Origin: Clusia tigrina
Lineage: Eukaryota; Arthropoda; Insecta; Diptera; Clusiidae
Direction of reading: 5' to 3'
Length of the DNA stretch: 64,000 bases
Assembly: GCA_920105625.2 (NCBI GenBank)
Contig: OV050031.1
Location: forward strand, 80,609,995-80,673,994
In this document: positions 59,652-64,000 of the stretch, piece after piece
Position numbering within the stretch: the stretch's first letter is position 1
Layout of the letters: every line of letters begins with the position of its first letter
The notes under the pieces: generated by a model
Told to the model about the DNA's origin: nothing
Seen by the model: only the letters and a program-made list of their open reading frames with translations
The model's database searches: none
Translations under genes and position numbers: made by a program

Positions 59652-62600
59652 TCTGCTGCCTTCTCTTTGCCTATATCTACCCCTATCTGCTTCAGTCGGC
59701 GTCACAGTCGGCGTCTCAGCCTCTGTCAGCATCTCTGTTGGCGTCTCAGTCGCTGCCGCTGTGGATTGGGGGTCTGCTGCCTTCTCTATGCCTATACCTA
59801 CACCTATCTGCCTCAGTCGGCGTCGCAGCCTCTGTCAGCGTCTCTGTAGGCGTCTCAGTCGATGCCGCTGTTGATTGGGGGTATGCTGCCTTTTCTATGA
59901 ATATATCTACCCCTATCTGCCTCAGTCGGCATCTCAGTCGGCGTCGCAGCCTCTGTCAGCGTCTCTGTAGGCGTCCCTGTCACAGCCGCTGTCAAATTGG
60001 GGGATCTGCAGTCTTCTCTATGCCTATGTCTTACCCACTCTGCCTCAGTCGGAGTCTCAGTCGGCGTCGCAGCCTCTGTCAGCATCTCTGTAGGCGTCTC
60101 TGCCGCTGCCGCTGTTGATTGGGGGGTCTGCTGCCTTCTCTATGCCTATATCTACCCCTATCTGCCTCAATCAGCGTTTCAGTCGGCTTCTCAGCCTCTG
60201 TCAGCGTCTCTCTAGTCGTCTCAGTCGCTGCCGTTGTTGATTGGGGCGTCTGCTGCCTTCTCTATGCCTATATCTACCCCTATCTGCCTCAGTCGGCGTC
60301 TCAGTCGGCGTCGCAGCCTCTGTCAGCGTCTCTGTTGGCGTCTCAGTTGCTGCCGCTGCCGATTGGGGCGTCTGCTGCCTTCTCTATGCCTATATCTACC
60401 CCAATCTGCCTCAGTCGGCGTCTCAGTCGGCGTCGCAGCCTCTGTCAGCGTCTCTGTAGGCGTCTCAGTCACACCCGCTGTCAAATTGGGGGGTCTGCTG
60501 CTTTCTCTATGCCTATGTCTAACCCACTCTGCCTCTGTCGGCGTGTCAGTCGTCGTCGCAGCCTCTGTCAGCGTCTCTGTAGGCGTCTCAGTCGCTGCCA
60601 CTGTCGATTGGGGGTCTGCTGCATTCTCTATGCCTATATCTACCCCTATCTCCCTCAGTTGGCGTCTCAGTCGGCTTCGCAACCTCTGCCAGCGTCTCTG
60701 TAGGCGTCTCAGTCGCTGCCGCTGTCAGTTGGGAGATGGTCTGATGCCGTCTCTCTGCCTATATCCATCCCTGTCTGCCTTAGTCGGCGTCACAGTCGGC
60801 GTCGCAGCCTCTGTCAGCGTCTTTGTAGGCGACTCAGTCGCTGCCACTGTCGGTTGGGGGGTGTGCTGCCTTCTCTATGCCTATGTCTACCCCTCTCTGC
60901 CTTAGTCGGCGTCACAGTCGGCGTCGCAGCCTCTGTCAGCGTCTTTGTAGGCGTCTCAGTCGCTGCCACTGTCGGTTGGGGGGTCTGCTGCCTTCTCTAT
61001 GCCTATATCTACCCCTATCTGCCGCAGTCGGCATCTCAGTCGGCGTCGCAGCCTCTGCCAGCGTCTCTGTAGGCGTCTCAGTCGCTGCCGTTGTTGATTG
61101 GGGCATCTGCTGCCTTCTCTATGCCTATATCTACCCCTATCTGCCTCAGTCGGCGTCTCAGTCGGCGTCGCAGCCTCTGTCAGCATCTCTGTTGGCGTCT
61201 CAGTTGCTGCCGCTGTCGATTGGGGGCCTGGTGCCTTCTCTATGCCTATATCTACCCCTATCTGCCTCAGTCGGCGGCTCATTAGGCGTCGCATCTTCTG
61301 TCAGCATCTCTGTAGGCGTCTCAGTCGGTGGCGCTGTCGATTGGGGGGGGGGTCTGCTGCCTTCTCTATGCCTACATCCATCCCTGTCTGCCTTAGTCGG
61401 CGTCACAGTCGGCGTCGCAGCCTCTGTCAGCGTCTTTGTAGGCGTCGCAGTCGCTGCCACTGTCGGTTGGGGGGTGTGCTGCCTTCTCTATGCCTATGTC
61501 TACCCCTCTCTGCCTCAGTCGGCGTCTCAGTCGGCGTCGCAGCCTCTGTTAGCGTCTCTGTATGCATCTCAGTCGCTGCTGCTGTCGGTTGGGGGAGTCT
61601 GATGCCTTCTCTCTGCCTATATCTACCCCTATCTCCCTCAGTCGGCATCGCAACCTCTGTCAGCGTCTATGTAGGCGTCTTAGTAGTTGCCGCTGTCGAT
61701 TGGGGGGGTCTGGTGCCTTCTCTATGCCTATATCTACCCCTCTCTGCCTCAGTCGGCGTCTCAGTCGTCGGCGTAGTCTCTGTCAGCATCTCTGTTGGCC
61801 TCTCAGTCGCTGCCGTTGTCGATTTGGGGGGACTGCTGCCTTCTCTATGCCTATATCTACCCCTATCTCCCTCAGTCGGCGTCTCAGTCAGCATCGCAAC
61901 CTCTGCCAGCGTCTCTGTAGGCGTCTCAGTCGCTCCCGCTGTCGGTTGGTAGGGGTCTGATGCCATCTCTCTGCCTATATCCATCCCTATCTGCCTTAGT
62001 CGGCGTCACAGTCGGTGTCGCAGCCTCTGTCAGCGTCTCTGTAGGCGTCTTAATCGCTGCCGCTGTCGATTGGGTGGTCTGCTGCCTTCTCTATGCCTAT
62101 GTCTACCCCTCTCTGCCTCAGTCGGCGTCGCAGCCTCTGTTAGCGTCTCTGTAGGCGTCTCAGTCGCTGGCGATGTCGATTGGGGGGTCTGGTGCCTTCT
62201 CTATGCCTATATCTACCCTTATCTGCCTCAGTCGGCGTTTCAGTCGGCGTCGCAGCCTCTGTCAGCGTCTCTGTAGGCGTCTCAGTCGCTGCCGCTGTCG
62301 ATTAGGGAGTCTGCTGCCTTCTCTATACCTATATCTACCCCTATCTGCCTCAGTGGGCGTCTCAGTCGGCGTAGCAGCCTCTCTCAGCGTCTCTGTAGGC
62401 GTCTCAGTCACAGCCGCTGTCAAATTGGGGGGTCTGCTGCCTTCTTTATGCCTATGTCTAACCCACTCTGCCTCAGTCGGCGTCTCAGTCGTCGTGGCAG
62501 CCTCTGTCAGCATATCTGTAGGCGTCTCAGTCGCTGCCACTGTCGATTGGGGGTCTTCTGCCTTCTCTATGCCTATATCTACCCGTATCTCCCTCAGTCG

Positions 62601-64000
62601 GCGTCTCAGTCGGCATCGCAACCTCTGCCAGCGTCTCTGTAGGCGTCTCAGTCGCTGCCGCTTTCGGTTGGTAGGGGTCTGATGCCGTCTCTCTGCCTAT
62701 ATCCATCCCTATCTGCCTTAGTCGGCGTCACAGTCGGCGTCGCAGCCTCTGCCAGCGTCTCTGTAGGCGTCTTAGTCGCTGCCGCTGTCGATTGGGGGTC
62801 TGCTGCCTTCTCTATGCCTATGTCTACCCCTCTCTGCCTCAGTCGGCGTCGCAGCCTCTGTTAGCGTCTCTGTAGGCGTCTCAGTCGCTGGCGATGTCGA
62901 TTGGGGGGTCTGGTGCCTTCTATATGCCTATATCCACCCTTATCTGCCTCAGTCGGCGTTTCAGTCGGCGTCGCAGCCTCTGTCAGCGTCTCTGTAGGCG
63001 TCTCAGTCGCTTCCGCTGTCGATTGGGGGGTCTGCTGCCTTCTCTATGCCTACATCTAACCCTATCTGCCTCAGTCGACGTCTCAGTCGGCTTCGCAGCC
63101 TCTGTCAGTGTCTCTGTAGGCGTCTTAGTAGTTGCCGCTGTCGATGGGGGGGGGTCTGGTGCCTTCTCTATGCTTATATCTACCCCTATCTCCCTCAGTC
63201 GGCGTCTCAGTCGTCGTCGTAGTCTCTGTCAGCGTCTCTGTAGGCCTCTCAGTCGCTGCCGCTGTTGGTTGGGAGATGGTCTGATGCCGTCTCTCTGCCT
63301 ATATCCATCCCTGTCTGCCTTAGTCGGCGTCTCAGTCGGCGTCGCAGCCTCTGTTAGCGTCTCTGTATGCGTCTCAGTCGCTTCCGCTATCGGTTGGGGG
63401 GTCTGATGCCGTCTCTCTGCCTATATCTACCCCTATCTCCCTCAGTCGGCGTCTCAGTCGGCATCGCAACCTCTGTTAGCGTCTCTGTAGGCGTCTCAGT
63501 CGGTGGCGCTGTCGATTGGGGGGGGGGGGTCTGCTGCTTTCTCTATGCCTATATCTACCCCTATCTGCCTCAGTCGGCGTCTCAGTCGGCGTAGAAGCCA
63601 CTCTCAGCGTCTCTGTAGGCGTCTCAGTCGCTTCCGCTGTCGATTGGGGGGTCTGTTGCCTTCTCTATACCTACATCTAACCCTATCTGCCTCAGTCGAC
63701 GTCTCAGTCGGCTTCGCAGCCTCTGTCAGATTCTCTCTAGTCGTCTCAGTCGCTGCCGTTGTTGATTGGGGCGATTGCTGCCTTCTCTATGCCTATATCT
63801 ACCCCTATCTGTCTCAGTCGGCGTCTCAGTCGGCGTCGCAGCCTCTTTCAGCATCTCTGTTGGCGTCTCAGTTGCTGCCGCTGTCGATTGGGGGGCCTGG
63901 TGCCTTCTCTATGCCTATATCTACCCCTATCTGCCTCAGTCGGCGGCTCATTAGGCGTCGCATCCTCTGTCAGCGTCTCTGTATGCGTCTCAGTCGGTGG

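Larger units (their letters stand above)
56219..64000. repeat. GC-rich tandem satellite array, 110 + 12n bp monomers (right part)
   Basis: This is the same satellite in the same orientation, resuming directly after the retrotransposon inside the monomer it interrupted, and running off the right edge. About 56.2-57.3 kb matches variants seen around 44-45 kb. From about 57.3 kb the monomers belong to different subfamilies. These include tails reading CACAGCCGCTGTCAAATTGG (for example near 57580, 57950, 59440, 60470 and 62405), tails reading GTCGGTTGG, and heads reading TCTGATGCC. Several truncated monomers occur here. By estimate there are about 65 monomers. No gene is visible. Confidence 0.96.

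Noticed and set aside
1..64000. Telomeric simple repeat or rDNA intergenic spacer identity for the satellite
   Set aside because: There is no TTAGG-type repeat, no rRNA sequence and no telomeric retroelement in the window; chromosomal location cannot be read from the sequence.

Overview
The window is eukaryotic repeat DNA with no host gene that I can support. About 53.4 kb of the 64 kb is one GC-rich tandem satellite (1-45653 and 56219-64000). It is interrupted once by a complete, young Ty3/gypsy-type LTR retrotransposon (45654-56218, minus strand, 10,565 bp). The host is most likely an insect, probably a dipteran. This is inferred from the gypsy-like gag-pol, a primer-binding site that fits an insect-type tRNA-Ser, 4-bp target-site duplication, and AT-rich element DNA with tata/gtat microsatellites. 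The species cannot be named from the sequence.

Satellite. The basic monomer is 110 bp, 60% GC by a consensus I derived by hand. It has a roughly 49-bp head (TGCTGCCTTCTCTATGCC, then TATATCTACCCC, then CTCAGTCGGC) and a roughly 61-bp tail. The tail reads as consecutive hexamers of the form GTCNNN or GCCNNN and ends in GATT plus a run of 4-13 Gs. Monomers lengthen in steps of 12 bp by extra copies of GTCTCAGTCGGC inserted between head and tail, giving 110, 122, 134 bp and up to six tandem 12-mers at 38597-38668. Higher-order repeats of about 0.72, 0.99, 1.33, 1.60, 1.86, 2.29, 3.69, 8.2, 9.0 and 9.5 kb are visible as near-identical runs of variant monomers. Variant monomers are regionally clustered, with a clear change of composition near 57.3 kb. 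Monomer lengths are all 2 modulo 3, so the many long open frames in the array drift in frame every monomer and are not genes.

Retrotransposon. Its two LTRs are 469 bp (TGTT...AACA) and differ by one base. A GGGG target-site duplication flanks it, and removing the element plus one GGGG restores a normal satellite monomer. Reading from right to left: 5' LTR (55750-56218) with a TATA box; tRNA-Ser primer-binding site; 1.1-kb leader; gag (54631-52310) with coiled coil, capsid-like region and three zinc knuckles; a -1 frameshift site GGGAAAC at 52337-52343; pol (to 48771) with protease, reverse transcriptase, RNase H and integrase, all motifs intact; 2.6 kb of AT-rich DNA with no recognisable env; polypurine tract; 3' LTR (45654-46122). 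Both genes are uninterrupted, so the copy could be autonomous.
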